From Lachnospiraceae bacterium (GTDB lineage: Bacteria > Bacillota > Clostridia > Lachnospirales > Lachnospiraceae): a stretch of DNA of 64,000 bases. Made by a program: the position numbers and the translations under genes. The stretch covers positions 24,899-88,898 of the forward strand of contig JAILAD010000036.1 of assembly GCA_024681795.1 (NCBI GenBank). The letters are read 5' to 3'. Positions 9,997 to 19,256 of the stretch are shown here, one piece after another. The notes below the pieces were generated by a model that was not told the origin of the DNA, ran no database searches, and saw only the letters and a list, made by a program, of their open reading frames with translations. Each line of letters opens with the position of its first letter. The stretch's first letter is position 1.

Positions 9997-11307
9997 ATGA
10001 AAATTCTTCGACAGATTACAATTGCATTCGTGGTATTTATGCTGCTGATTCTGGCGGCCTTTTTCTATGTGAACGGTCATTTGAATTTTACCCAGAGGGA
10101 TCTGATTTATTACAATGACCAGCTTCATAAAATTGAACGCGAAATTCAAAAAGGGGAAAAGGAGAGCGTAATCGAAAAACGATATCATTGTAACATTATT
10201 CTTTCCACCGATTTAGCGGACCCGGAGCTTGCGGAGCTTTACCGGAATTCCGCATTTATTCTGGATCTTGCTCCGGACGGGGAATATATCGGAAAAGTTG
10301 CCTGGACGGATCTTCTGGATCAGTATAATTCGGCAAAATTCGGATTTTTCTCATTGGCACTTGTTGCCTGGACCGTAATTTTTATCGGCGGAGTGTTGAT
10401 GCTTATCTATTTTTACCGTTATCTGCTCAAACCGGTTGACGAACTGAAGGGCTTTTCCGAGGAAATCGCAAAAGGAAATCTGGAGGTTAAGCTTCCGATT
10501 CACAAAAGGAATATTTTCGGGGAATTCGTGGAAGCCTTTGATTTGATGCGTGAACAGCTCATTGTGGCAAAAAACAGGGAGATAAAGGCGGAAAAGGCCA
10601 GGAAGGAACTGGTTTCCGAATTAAGCCACGATATCAAGACGCCGGTATCGGTAATTAAAGCAACCTGCGAGGTGATCGGAGTAAAAGTAAAGGATGAGGA
10701 TACCATCGGAAAAGTGGAAGTCATTTCGCAGAAAGCCGAGACAATCAGTCAGCTTGTCAGTCATATGATGCATGCAAACCTGGATGACCTGGAAGAAATC
10801 ACCGTGATACCGACCGAGGAAAACAGCCTGATTATTGCGGATTTCTTTAAGAATCTGAAGCAGTACGGAAATATCGTTATGGAAAATGAAATTCCCGGGT
10901 GTCTGGTTTATATGGACCGGTTAAGGTTAGAGCAGGCTATCGACAATGTAGTCGGGAATTCCTATAAATACGCGGGAACGGACATTCATGTAAGATTTGA
11001 TTCCTTTCTGGTGGACATGCCGCCTGAGGGAATCGAAAACGGCGGAAAAACCGGAAATGCCGGATTGGCAAATCTGAAAAAGGCAGAGTTTTTGAGAATC
11101 CGGATTCGGGATGACGGTCCCGGTGTAAACGAGGATGAACTTCCGTTAATAGCGGAAAAATACTACCGCGGCAGTAACTCGGCGGGCAAGACGGGCTCGG
11201 GGCTGGGATTTTTCCTTGTAAAACATTATATGGAAAAAATGAAAGGCGGACTGGAATACTACAATAACAACGGTTTTGTGGCAGAACTCCTGCTTCGCAA
11301 GGTGTAG
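9997..11307 (+). CDS. Sensor histidine kinase
   Basis: Two TMs, HAMP, HisKA 'ELSHDIKTPVSV', HATPase_c 'VVGNSYKYAG...DDGPGV...GSGLGFFLVKHYME'. Confidence 0.92.
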   Translation: MKILRQITIAFVVFMLLILAAFFYVNGHLNFTQRDLIYYNDQLHKIEREIQKGEKESVIEKRYHCNIILSTDLADPELAELYRNSAFILDLAPDGEYIGKVAWTDLLDQYNSAKFGFFSLALVAWTVIFIGGVLMLIYFYRYLLKPVDELKGFSEEIAKGNLEVKLPIHKRNIFGEFVEAFDLMREQLIVAKNREIKAEKARKELVSELSHDIKTPVSVIKATCEVIGVKVKDEDTIGKVEVISQKAETISQLVSHMMHANLDDLEEITVIPTEENSLIIADFFKNLKQYGNIVMENEIPGCLVYMDRLRLEQAIDNVVGNSYKYAGTDIHVRFDSFLVDMPPEGIENGGKTGNAGLANLKKAEFLRIRIRDDGPGVNEDELPLIAEKYYRGSNSAGKTGSGLGFFLVKHYMEKMKGGLEYYNNNGFVAELLLRKV

Positions 11308-11359
11308 CGGAGGCTTATATTTTAATCAAAATTTAAGGCACTGCTTTCCAAAGAAATTA

Positions 11360-11389
11360 TTGACGAAAACCCCTGTTATTTTATATACT
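11360..11389 (+). promoter_or_regulatory. Promoter for pckA
   Basis: TTGACG, 18-bp spacer, TATACT; about 100-nt leader before the ATG at 11492. Confidence 0.6.
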
Positions 11390-11491
11390 AATGGGTGGTG
11401 TGGTTAGTGATTTGAAACCATTTTTGAAACACAATTCACCAAGTTAAGTTAACGGGGGAAACCCTGAATAAAATTATAAAGGAGAGACACT

Positions 11492-13105
11492 ATGGCAAAC
11501 ATTGATTTAACAAAGTATGGCATTACCGGTACTACGGAAATCGTACACAATCCCTCTTTTGAGATGCTGTATGAAGAAGAAAAGAAACCGGAACTGACGG
11601 GCTATGAGGTAGGTGTTGATACCGAACTCGGCGCTGTAAACGTTATGACAGGTATTTATACCGGTCGTTCCCCGAAAGACAAATACATCGTTATGGATGA
11701 GAATTCCAAGGATACCGTTTGGTGGACCACGGAAGGATACAAGAACGACAACCATCCCATGACACAGGAAACCTGGGAAGCTGTTAAGGATCTTGCAAAG
11801 AAGGAACTTTCCAACAAGAGACTTTTCGTTGTAGATGCATTCTGTGGCGCTAACAAAGACTCCCGTATGGCAGTTCGTTTCATCGTGGAAGTAGCATGGC
11901 AGGCACATTTCATTAAGAATATGTTCATCCAGCCTTCTGAGGAAGAACTTGCTAACTTCGAGCCGAACTTCGTAATCTACAATGCATCCAAGGCTAAAGT
12001 TGAGAATTTTGCAGAACTCGGTCTGAATTCCGAAACCTGCGTTGCATTCAATATTACTTCCCGCGAGCAGGTTATCATCAACACCTGGTACGGCGGTGAG
12101 ATGAAGAAAGGTATGTTCTCCATGATGAACTATTACCTTCCTCTTCAGGGCATGGCTTCCATGCACTGCTCCGCAAATACCGATATGGAAGGAAAGAATA
12201 CCGCAATCTTCTTCGGACTTTCCGGAACCGGTAAGACTACCCTTTCCACCGATCCTAAGAGATTACTCATCGGTGATGATGAGCACGGCTGGGATGACAA
12301 CGGTGTATTCAACTTCGAAGGCGGATGCTATGCTAAGGTTATCAACCTTGACAAAGATTCCGAGCCGGACATCTACAACGCAATTAAGAGAGATGCGCTT
12401 TTGGAGAACGTAACCGTTGATGCAAACGGAAAGATTGATTTCGCAGACAAGTCCGTTACCGAGAATACCCGTGTTTCCTATCCGATCGAGCATATCGAGA
12501 ATATCGTTAAGAAAGTAAACGGAATTTCCGCAGGTCCTGACGCAAAGAACGTAATCTTCTTATCTGCAGATGCATTCGGCGTACTTCCTCCGGTTTCCAT
12601 TTTAACTCCGGAACAGACCCAGTATTACTTCTTATCCGGATTTACCGCAAAGCTTGCAGGTACCGAGCGCGGAATTACCGAGCCGACTCCTACCTTCTCC
12701 GCTTGCTTCGGACAGGCATTCTTAGAGCTTCATCCTACCAAGTACGGTGAAGAACTTGTTAAGAAGATGCAGAAGAGCGGTGCAAAGGCTTACCTTGTTA
12801 ACACCGGATGGAACGGAACCGGAAAGAGAATCTCCATCAAAGATACCCGTGGTATCATCGATGCAATCCTTAACGGCGACGTTAACAACGCTCCTACCAA
12901 GAAGATTCCGATCTTCGATTTCGAAGTTCCGACCGAACTTCCCGGTGTAGATCCCGCTATTCTGGATCCTCGCGATACTTATGCAGATGCTTCCGAGTGG
13001 GATGCTAAAGCAAAAGATCTTGCTGAAAGATTCATCAAGAACTTCAAGAAGTATGAGACCAATGATGCAGGTAAGGCACTTGTTGCAGCAGGCCCTCAGA
13101 TTTAA
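11492..13105 (+). CDS. pckA: Phosphoenolpyruvate carboxykinase (ATP)
   Basis: [63 protein letters not shown]. Confidence 0.97.
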   Translation: MANIDLTKYGITGTTEIVHNPSFEMLYEEEKKPELTGYEVGVDTELGAVNVMTGIYTGRSPKDKYIVMDENSKDTVWWTTEGYKNDNHPMTQETWEAVKDLAKKELSNKRLFVVDAFCGANKDSRMAVRFIVEVAWQAHFIKNMFIQPSEEELANFEPNFVIYNASKAKVENFAELGLNSETCVAFNITSREQVIINTWYGGEMKKGMFSMMNYYLPLQGMASMHCSANTDMEGKNTAIFFGLSGTGKTTLSTDPKRLLIGDDEHGWDDNGVFNFEGGCYAKVINLDKDSEPDIYNAIKRDALLENVTVDANGKIDFADKSVTENTRVSYPIEHIENIVKKVNGISAGPDAKNVIFLSADAFGVLPPVSILTPEQTQYYFLSGFTAKLAGTERGITEPTPTFSACFGQAFLELHPTKYGEELVKKMQKSGAKAYLVNTGWNGTGKRISIKDTRGIIDAILNGDVNNAPTKKIPIFDFEVPTELPGVDPAILDPRDTYADASEWDAKAKDLAERFIKNFKKYETNDAGKALVAAGPQI

Positions 13106-13132
13106 TTCATAGTTTGATTTAAGAATTTATGA

Positions 13133-13170
13133 AAACCTCCGTCCGGGGATATCCGGACGGAGGTTTTTTT
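13133..13170 (+). terminator. Rho-independent terminator of pckA
   Basis: CCTCCGTCCGG-GGATAT-CCGGACGGAGG followed by TTTTTTT. Confidence 0.95.
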
Positions 13171-13197
13171 GGACCACGAACCCCGTCCCCCTGGTCC
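13171..13197. repeat. Small palindromic element GGACCACGAACCCCGTCCCCCTGGTCC
   Basis: Terminal inverted GGACCA/TGGTCC enclosing a C-rich core, immediately after the pckA terminator. Confidence 0.4.
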
Positions 13198-13339
13198 ATC
13201 ACAGTTTTTTCATAGTTTTACGGTAGAAGAAACTACCGGATTTTGTTATAATTAATACGTTCCGTGAGAATACGAAACAACATTTGCGAACGAAAAAAAT
13301 ATCATTTGGAAAAACCATTAAAGAACGGAGAGAAAAGCC

Positions 13340-14269
13340 ATGAATCAATATGATTTAATTATTATAGGATCGGGCCCTGCAGGTTTATCAGCGGCAATTT
13401 ATGCTACGAGAGCGGGTTTAAATGGCATTGTATTGGAAAAAGCCGGAGTCAGCGGCGGACAGGTACTGACCACCTATGAAGTGGATAATTATCCCGCACT
13501 TCCCGGAATCAACGGATTCGATCTCGGTATGAAGATGAGAGAACATGCGGACAAACTTGGCGCCAAATTTCAGGATGCATCCGTTACGGGACTGAAAATT
13601 GCAGAAAATCCGGACAGCCCTGATGCATATCATACAGTGGTATGCGACGGTGAGGAGTATCAGGCAAAGGGCGTAATTATTGCAACAGGTGCACATCACG
13701 CACTTCTCGGGGCACCCGGAGAATCGCAGTTCCAGGGCATGGGCGTATCTTATTGTGCAACCTGCGACGGAGCGTTCTTCCGGAAAAGGGATGTTGCCGT
13801 AGTCGGCGGCGGAGATGTGGCGCTTGAGGATGCCATTTTCCTGGCCCGCGTCTGCAACAAGGTATATCTGATTCACAGAAGAAACGAGTTCAGGGCAAAC
13901 AAGGCGCTGCAGGAAGCACTGAAAACATATGAAAACATTGAATATGTTCTCGATTCCACCGTGGAGGAACTGAAAGGTACGCAGTCCCTTGAGACAATCG
14001 TGGTAAAGAATAAGAATTCCGGAGAGCTAAGGGAAATTCAGGCAGCAGGCATTTTCATCGCAGTCGGTATTGTTCCCGATTCGGGTATTGCCGAAGGTGT
14101 TGTGGAAATGAATGAAAAAGGTTATATTATAGCCGGCGAGGACGGAAGAACCAATGTGAAGCGGATTTACGCCGCCGGAGACGTTCGTTCCAAGCAGCTT
14201 CGCCAGGTTGTAACGGCTGTTGCGGACGGCGCAAATGCCGTTACCTCCTTCCAGGAAGACAATCTGTAA
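13340..14269 (+). CDS. trxB: Thioredoxin-disulfide reductase
   Basis: GSGPAGLSAAIYATRAGL, redox motif CATCDGAFF, GGGDVALEDA, AAGDVRSKQLRQVVTAVADGA. Confidence 0.96.
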   Translation: MNQYDLIIIGSGPAGLSAAIYATRAGLNGIVLEKAGVSGGQVLTTYEVDNYPALPGINGFDLGMKMREHADKLGAKFQDASVTGLKIAENPDSPDAYHTVVCDGEEYQAKGVIIATGAHHALLGAPGESQFQGMGVSYCATCDGAFFRKRDVAVVGGGDVALEDAIFLARVCNKVYLIHRRNEFRANKALQEALKTYENIEYVLDSTVEELKGTQSLETIVVKNKNSGELREIQAAGIFIAVGIVPDSGIAEGVVEMNEKGYIIAGEDGRTNVKRIYAAGDVRSKQLRQVVTAVADGANAVTSFQEDNL

Positions 14270-14350
14270 AAAACGGCATATAACAATTTGTAAAATGTAA
14301 TCCGTAACATATCTCATAATTGTTACAAAATAAAGCAAAGATTAAACAGG

Positions 14351-14392
14351 ACACGCAATTTTGACAAAAATGTCACAAATTGCGTGTTTTTT
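14351..14392 (+). terminator. Rho-independent terminator of trxB
   Basis: ACACGCAATTT ... AAATTGCGTGT followed by TTTTTT. Confidence 0.85.
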
Positions 14393-14426
14393 CATGTTTT
14401 TTTACGTTTTTTCATGTGTGTTAAGG

Positions 14427-14456
14427 TTGACAAAAGCGACGGAAATATGATAAATT
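14427..14456 (+). promoter_or_regulatory. Probable promoter for the NlpC/P60 gene
   Basis: TTGACA, 18-bp spacer, TAAATT. Confidence 0.45.
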
Positions 14457-14551
14457 TAACAGGGATGTAACAAATTTGTAATAAATGACGCAATAATGAC
14501 GTATTTAATTATTTAATCAGGTTGACTTTATTAAGGATTTGACGTTTCGAT

Positions 14552-15886
14552 ATGTTTCGTAAAAGAATTTTAGCAGTTTTATCTATATTGGCAGTAATCG
14601 CAAGTATTCTTGTATTCACTCTTTCTTCCAGAGCGGAAGAAAATCTGATCCCCGATGATTTGATAACAGAATCCAGGGAAGCGGAAGCGGCCGGAGAAGA
14701 AATTAAATTCCCGGTTGCCGGTGTTTCTGCGGCGTTAAAAGAAGGTTCCGATTATGAAACCGTAAAAAGTGCGGCGGACGAACTGGCGGTTCAGACCGGC
14801 AGTGTGAAATTGGAAGATCTTACGGTAAAGGTCAGCAGCAGCCTGAAAGAGGCGGAAGCGGAAGAAGCGGCCAAAGAGGAATTAACGGAAGAAGAGAATA
14901 CCGTGGATTCCGAAGAGGCTTTGGATGAGGAAGAGACTGAAAGCGAAGAAGAGTCTGTAAAGCAGGAAGAAGTGAATTATGATGCAATCTGCCTGGCAGG
15001 CGACTATATTCACTTAAGAAAAGAAGCTTCCGAATTCAGCGAAACGACCGGTGTTTTCTATCATGATGCCGTAGCGGAAGTAATCGGCGAAGAGAACGAT
15101 TGGTATCAGGTGAAATCCGGAAACGTAACCGGATATATCAGAAAAAGCCTCCTTGCAACCGGTGAGGAAGCACAGGAAAAAATAGAAGACGCGAAGATTA
15201 CGACTGCAACGGTGGAAAAAGAAAATTTAATTGTCCGTATGGCGCCGAATAAAAGTGCAACCGGAGTAGAGATTGTGCCGGAAAACGAAGAATTAAACGT
15301 TCTCGGAATCGTGAATGACTGGGTGGCTGTAGAGACCGAAGAAGGTACGGGTTATATTTACAAGCCCTATACAAATGTAAAAACCCAGTATATCACCGCT
15401 CTTACCGCGGATGAAGTTACCGCTCAGGAAAAAGAAGCAATCCGCAATGCCATGGAAGAAAGAGCACTGCAGTGTATCGCATACAATGCGGCAAACGGAC
15501 AGCCGAGCAGTTTTACCTCCAGAGAGGACAGCAATGAGAAGGGCCGTGAGGTTGCGGAATTTGCCCTTCAGTTCGTCGGAAATCCCTATGTATGGGGCGG
15601 AGTAAGCTTAACGGACGGATGTGACTGTTCCGGTTTCGTAATGAGCGTTTATAAGGAATTCGGATTCAATTTAACCCATTCTACCGAAATCGACCAGACG
15701 GAAGGTATGGCAGTTGAGACGATTGAAGGAGCAGAGGCGGGAGATATCATCTGCTATCAGGGACATGTGGCAATTTACATCGGAGACGGCATGATTGTAC
15801 ATGCAGCCGGTGAAGCGAAAGGAATTATTATTACTCCGGCCTGCTATGACAATATTATTACGGTCAGAAGAATGTTTGCGGAGTGA
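14552..15886 (+). CDS. Secreted SH3-domain/NlpC-P60 (C40) cell-wall hydrolase
   Basis: Signal peptide, Glu-rich linker, two SH3b-like repeats, C-terminal 'YVWGGVSLTDGCDCSGFVMSVYKEFG...GDIICYQGHVAIYIGDGMIVHA'. Confidence 0.92.
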   Translation: MFRKRILAVLSILAVIASILVFTLSSRAEENLIPDDLITESREAEAAGEEIKFPVAGVSAALKEGSDYETVKSAADELAVQTGSVKLEDLTVKVSSSLKEAEAEEAAKEELTEEENTVDSEEALDEEETESEEESVKQEEVNYDAICLAGDYIHLRKEASEFSETTGVFYHDAVAEVIGEENDWYQVKSGNVTGYIRKSLLATGEEAQEKIEDAKITTATVEKENLIVRMAPNKSATGVEIVPENEELNVLGIVNDWVAVETEEGTGYIYKPYTNVKTQYITALTADEVTAQEKEAIRNAMEERALQCIAYNAANGQPSSFTSREDSNEKGREVAEFALQFVGNPYVWGGVSLTDGCDCSGFVMSVYKEFGFNLTHSTEIDQTEGMAVETIEGAEAGDIICYQGHVAIYIGDGMIVHAAGEAKGIIITPACYDNIITVRRMFAE

Positions 15887-15940
15887 TTTACCGGAGCAGA
15901 CAACAAAAGTTGACCAAAGCGGATTTATCAAGAATTTTAC

Positions 15941-15970
15941 GGGCATCGTTTTCGAAACGATGCCCTTTTT
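15941..15970 (+). terminator. Rho-independent terminator
   Basis: GGGCATCGTTT-TCG-AAACGATGCCC followed by TTTTT. Confidence 0.93.
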
Positions 15971-16137
15971 CAGTTCCGGACGGAATTTCCTGAAAGGGGC
16001 AGAACAGGAGGGTTTATTACATAAAATGTGTCTTTTTGGTGAATTTGCACAAAAGCGTGTAAATCAAGGGGAAAAACGGATTTTCTGAAAAAAGATTTCC
16101 ACCGTCAAAATCACGTAAAACAGACTTATAAACGAAG

Positions 16138-16155
16138 TTATCCACATTATCCACA
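16138..16155 (+). promoter_or_regulatory. Two abutting consensus DnaA boxes (TTATCCACA x2)
   Basis: TTATCCACATTATCCACA; a third near-consensus box, TTTTCCACA on the minus strand, lies at 16273-16281. Confidence 0.65.
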
Positions 16156-16314
16156 TAAAAATGAATGGTTTGGTCAAATAATTATGGTAACTGAAGGAAC
16201 GTTTGTTTTGTGAAGAACGTAGAAAACGCATAAATACTGAATTTTTCGTTGACTTTCAAATTATCTAAAGGTTGTGGAAAAATAATCAGAATATTCTGAC
16301 AATTTGAGAAGCAG

Positions 16315-16343
16315 TTGCCAAAAAGGGCGAAAAATGATATACT
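16315..16343 (+). promoter_or_regulatory. Promoter for hpf
   Basis: TTGCCA, 17-bp spacer, TATACT. Confidence 0.65.
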
Positions 16344-16409
16344 TTCCATATCGAAGCGAGGGGCTACAAACGCTTTGATATACGACATTCCAATGAAAGG
16401 GTGAGCAGT

Positions 16410-16937
16410 ATGAAATTTATTATTGTGGGGAAAAACATTGAGGTAACACCGGGACTGAAATCAGCAGTTGAGGACAAGCTCGGAAAGTTGGAGAAGTATT
16501 TCAGCGAAGACACGGAGGTACATGTTACATTAAGCGTTGAAAAAGAAAGCCAGAAGATTGAAGTAACGATTCCCGTTAAGGGCAATATCATTCGTTCCGA
16601 ACAGGCCAGCAACGATATGTACGTATCGATTGATCTGGTAGAGGAAATCATCGAAAGACAGCTTAAAAAGTATAAGAACAAACTGACCAATCATAAGTCC
16701 AATGTTTCTTATTTCAAACAGGAGTACATTGAGAAGGATTTCCTGGATGAGGACGAGATTAAGATTATCCGTACCAAGAAATTCGACATCAAGCCGATGT
16801 ATCCGGAAGATGCATGTGTACAGATGGAACTTTTGGGACATAATTTCTTTGTATTCAACAATGCAGAGACCGAGACCATCTGTGTGGTTTATAAGAGAAA
16901 GGGCAATACCTACGGTCTGATTGAACCGGAAAACTGA
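16410..16937 (+). CDS. hpf: Ribosome hibernation-promoting factor, long form
   Basis: N-terminal S30AE fold 'IIVGKNIEVTPGLKSAVEDKLGKLEKYF' and C-terminal 'IIRTKKFDIKPMYPEDACVQMELLGHNFFVFNNAETETICVVYKRKGNTYGLIEP'. Confidence 0.95.
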   Translation: MKFIIVGKNIEVTPGLKSAVEDKLGKLEKYFSEDTEVHVTLSVEKESQKIEVTIPVKGNIIRSEQASNDMYVSIDLVEEIIERQLKKYKNKLTNHKSNVSYFKQEYIEKDFLDEDEIKIIRTKKFDIKPMYPEDACVQMELLGHNFFVFNNAETETICVVYKRKGNTYGLIEPEN

Positions 16938-16940
16938 TAT

Positions 16941-16990
16941 ACGTCAAAATACGACGTAATACGACGCTATACGGCGAAATACGACAAGTA
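16941..16990. repeat. Degenerate 10-bp tandem repeat, 5 units
   Basis: ACGTCAAAAT/ACGACGTAAT/ACGACGCTAT/ACGGCGAAAT/ACGACAAGTA, starting 3 bp after the hpf stop codon. Confidence 0.7.
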
Positions 16991-17030
16991 AACAGAATGA
17001 CTTAAAAACAGAATATTGAATACAAAATTA

Positions 17031-17061
17031 AAACCCTGCCGGGTTTCCCGGCAGGGTTTTT
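17031..17061. terminator. Probable bidirectional terminator between convergent genes
   Basis: AAAACCCTGCCGGG-TTT-CCCGGCAGGGTTTTT between hpf (+) and the minus-strand operon. Confidence 0.9.
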
Positions 17062-17082
17062 GCTTTAGCCTTGTTGAAGCGT

Positions 17083-17910
17083 TTATTTGACCTCAGAGAC
17101 GTCTGAAAAGCTCCAGGCATAAATATTAATGACTTCCACGTCAGAACCGCAATACGGGCATTTCTTGTCGCCCAGGCCTTTAATCGGTGCACCGCAGTGC
17201 GGGCATACCGAGGAGAGCGCCATATCGGAGAATTTGTCCACCATATCCCGATCCTGGATATAAACAACCTTTACTTCATATTTCGCCTGTTTCATGAGAT
17301 CCGTACGGCCGGTTTTGATTTTTTCGCCTTCCGTTATATAGTGCAGATACTGTACGGATACCTGATAGGTAACGGTGCATTTGCCGTCCGTTTTCTCATA
17401 TTTGTTCAATGCGCATTTATGGGCTTTGATGCGCTCAAAATGCTCTACATATCCCTTGTCTTTGTTGATTTTGACCAACATGGTTAATTTATTTTTCAAT
17501 TCCTCGTTTCCTTCGGTAAGGTGGGAAGGATCCGATTCGTCGATGGAAAAGAGATAGGAAGTAAGAACATTCTTTGCCCGTTCTGCCATTTCCTCGTTAT
17601 TGAACTCCGGAAAGTCGGCGGCTATTTTGGGAAGCAGAAGAGACGACATATCGGCAACGTTTTTCGGACTTACGGACTGCTCGAATGTCGTTCTTCGTAT
17701 TCCTTCGGCAATGTCGGAAGTACCGGTGGTGACCTGTGAAATCGTTTTCGCAGTTCTCACCACGTCGTTGACTGAGTTGGTCACAGACTTGATATTCCTT
17801 GTTGCCTGGTTCACTTTTTTTACAATTGTAGAAATAACCACTGCCGCAATGATTATTATAATCAATAGGATAATCAGAAAAAGGATTACTCCTGCTGAAA
17901 TGATACCCAT
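17083..17910 (-). CDS. Membrane-anchored zinc-ribbon protein with Tim44-like central domain (YdjH-like)
   Basis: N-terminal TM, Tim44-like 'YVEHFERIKAHKCALNKYEKTDGKCTVTYQVSVQYLHYI', C-terminal CPHCGAPIKGLGDKKCPYCGSDV. Confidence 0.6.
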   Translation of the reverse strand: MGIISAGVILFLIILLIIIIIAAVVISTIVKKVNQATRNIKSVTNSVNDVVRTAKTISQVTTGTSDIAEGIRRTTFEQSVSPKNVADMSSLLLPKIAADFPEFNNEEMAERAKNVLTSYLFSIDESDPSHLTEGNEELKNKLTMLVKINKDKGYVEHFERIKAHKCALNKYEKTDGKCTVTYQVSVQYLHYITEGEKIKTGRTDLMKQAKYEVKVVYIQDRDMVDKFSDMALSSVCPHCGAPIKGLGDKKCPYCGSDVEVINIYAWSFSDVSEVK

Positions 17911-17945
17911 ATGTAAAATACTCCTTTTAAATCGTTACAAGCTGT

Positions 17946-19148
17946 TTAGAATAAAGGCATTCCGCTGATAAATCCGGAACCGTTGCCGCCAAGGAGACCT
18001 GCGCAGGCGCAAATCAGGATGAGAGCAAAGATAATGATGCCGACAACAAGAATAACTTTTCCGACGGAAACAGGTGTCTTGCCGTATACCTTTCCGGTCT
18101 GGCCGTTTACCATGAACTGGTAAACCTTACCCTTATATTGGAATGAGGATACCCAGATCGGCAGCATCAGGTATTTATACGTAATTTTGTTGAAGGTGCT
18201 CTTAACCTTTAAGTCCGTTACATGGTCTGCATTGTGTTCACGCATGATTTTACCGGAAACACCGTTATTGATTTTCTGAATAATGGATTTTTTAGCGGTT
18301 TCCCAGCCGTCCTTTAAGCCGAGGGTGTAACGTTCAGCAGCAAAGCCGGCCACATATTCGGGTTTGTATGCTTTATTGTCGGCAGTATCGAAAGGTGCCA
18401 GTCCGTTGATGATGGAAGAGTTGTGGCGGTTGGTTGCAAGAACCAGTTCGTCGTCAAAGTCTTCGCGGTAAATACCGGAAGTGTGGTACCAGTCCGTTAC
18501 GGTTTCGGATACGGTATTGCCGTTGGAATCTTTTCTCTTTACGGTACGGTCTTTGCCGTATTTTCCCTTGTAGGAGGATACCGTAGAGGTATCAAATGTC
18601 CAGTAGGGAAGATAAATTCCGGTAAATGCTTCCGGTCTTGCGGATTCTTTGGCAAGTTTCGGGCAGAAGAATTTCTTTCCGATCCACTGCTTGAAATTCG
18701 CACCTGCCGTTTCGTTGGTAATTTTAAACGGAACCACGCCGCCGGGAGCCAGTGTTTTCTCACCCTGGGCTTCCATTACCTGGTTGGAACCGCAGTAAGG
18801 GCATTCGCTGGATACCGCAAGGGCATCATAGATGGTTTCCGCACCGCAGCTTTTGCAGACAACGGCTTTTTTCTCCGTACCCCAGTTGCAGTTGGTTTCC
18901 TTGTTTTCTGCGCTTAAGAAATCAAGTTCCACTGCGCTTGCGGGAGCATTCTCGGTCTGGGGAATCACTTCCAGATAATCACAGTAGGGGCAGTGCAGCT
19001 TGCCGGACTCCGGATCGAAGTCCATGGTACCGCCGCAGTTCGGACACTTCCGGTCGGTTTCCGATAAAGTTTCACTGCCGGCAATGTTAACACCGTTTTC
19101 GTCGGTACGGGTTCCGTCTTCCTTTACGATGATATTTTCATCAGCCAT
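17946..19148 (-). CDS. TFIIB-type zinc-ribbon protein (YdjG-like)
   Basis: Two N-terminal zinc ribbons (CPNCGGTMDFDPESGKLHCPYC; CKSCGAETIYDALAVSSECPYCGSNQ), beta-rich middle, C-terminal TM. Confidence 0.7.
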   Translation of the reverse strand: MADENIIVKEDGTRTDENGVNIAGSETLSETDRKCPNCGGTMDFDPESGKLHCPYCDYLEVIPQTENAPASAVELDFLSAENKETNCNWGTEKKAVVCKSCGAETIYDALAVSSECPYCGSNQVMEAQGEKTLAPGGVVPFKITNETAGANFKQWIGKKFFCPKLAKESARPEAFTGIYLPYWTFDTSTVSSYKGKYGKDRTVKRKDSNGNTVSETVTDWYHTSGIYREDFDDELVLATNRHNSSIINGLAPFDTADNKAYKPEYVAGFAAERYTLGLKDGWETAKKSIIQKINNGVSGKIMREHNADHVTDLKVKSTFNKITYKYLMLPIWVSSFQYKGKVYQFMVNGQTGKVYGKTPVSVGKVILVVGIIIFALILICACAGLLGGNGSGFISGMPLF

Positions 19149-19172
19149 TTTTTTCTCCTTTTATGCAAAATA

Positions 19173-19200
19173 ACAGCCCGACAATATCCTGCCGGGCTGT
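19173..19200 (-). terminator. Hairpin between the SPFH gene and the downstream zinc-ribbon gene (weak terminator or attenuator)
   Basis: ACAGCCCG ... CGGGCTGT; short T-rich tract on the minus strand. Confidence 0.45.
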
Positions 19201-19256
19201 CAGTATTTTTACTTTGTTCGCGAAGCCCGCTTTTAAGTTACTTCGTGAAAGTGTTT

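Noticed and set aside
11390-11491. Riboswitch in the pckA leader
   Set aside because: Only weak GGTG/CACC pairing seen; no recognisable riboswitch core.
16096-16281. Chromosomal origin (oriC)
   Set aside because: DnaA boxes are present, but there are no dnaA/dnaN/recF/gyr genes and too few boxes in this window; reported only as a DnaA-box cluster.
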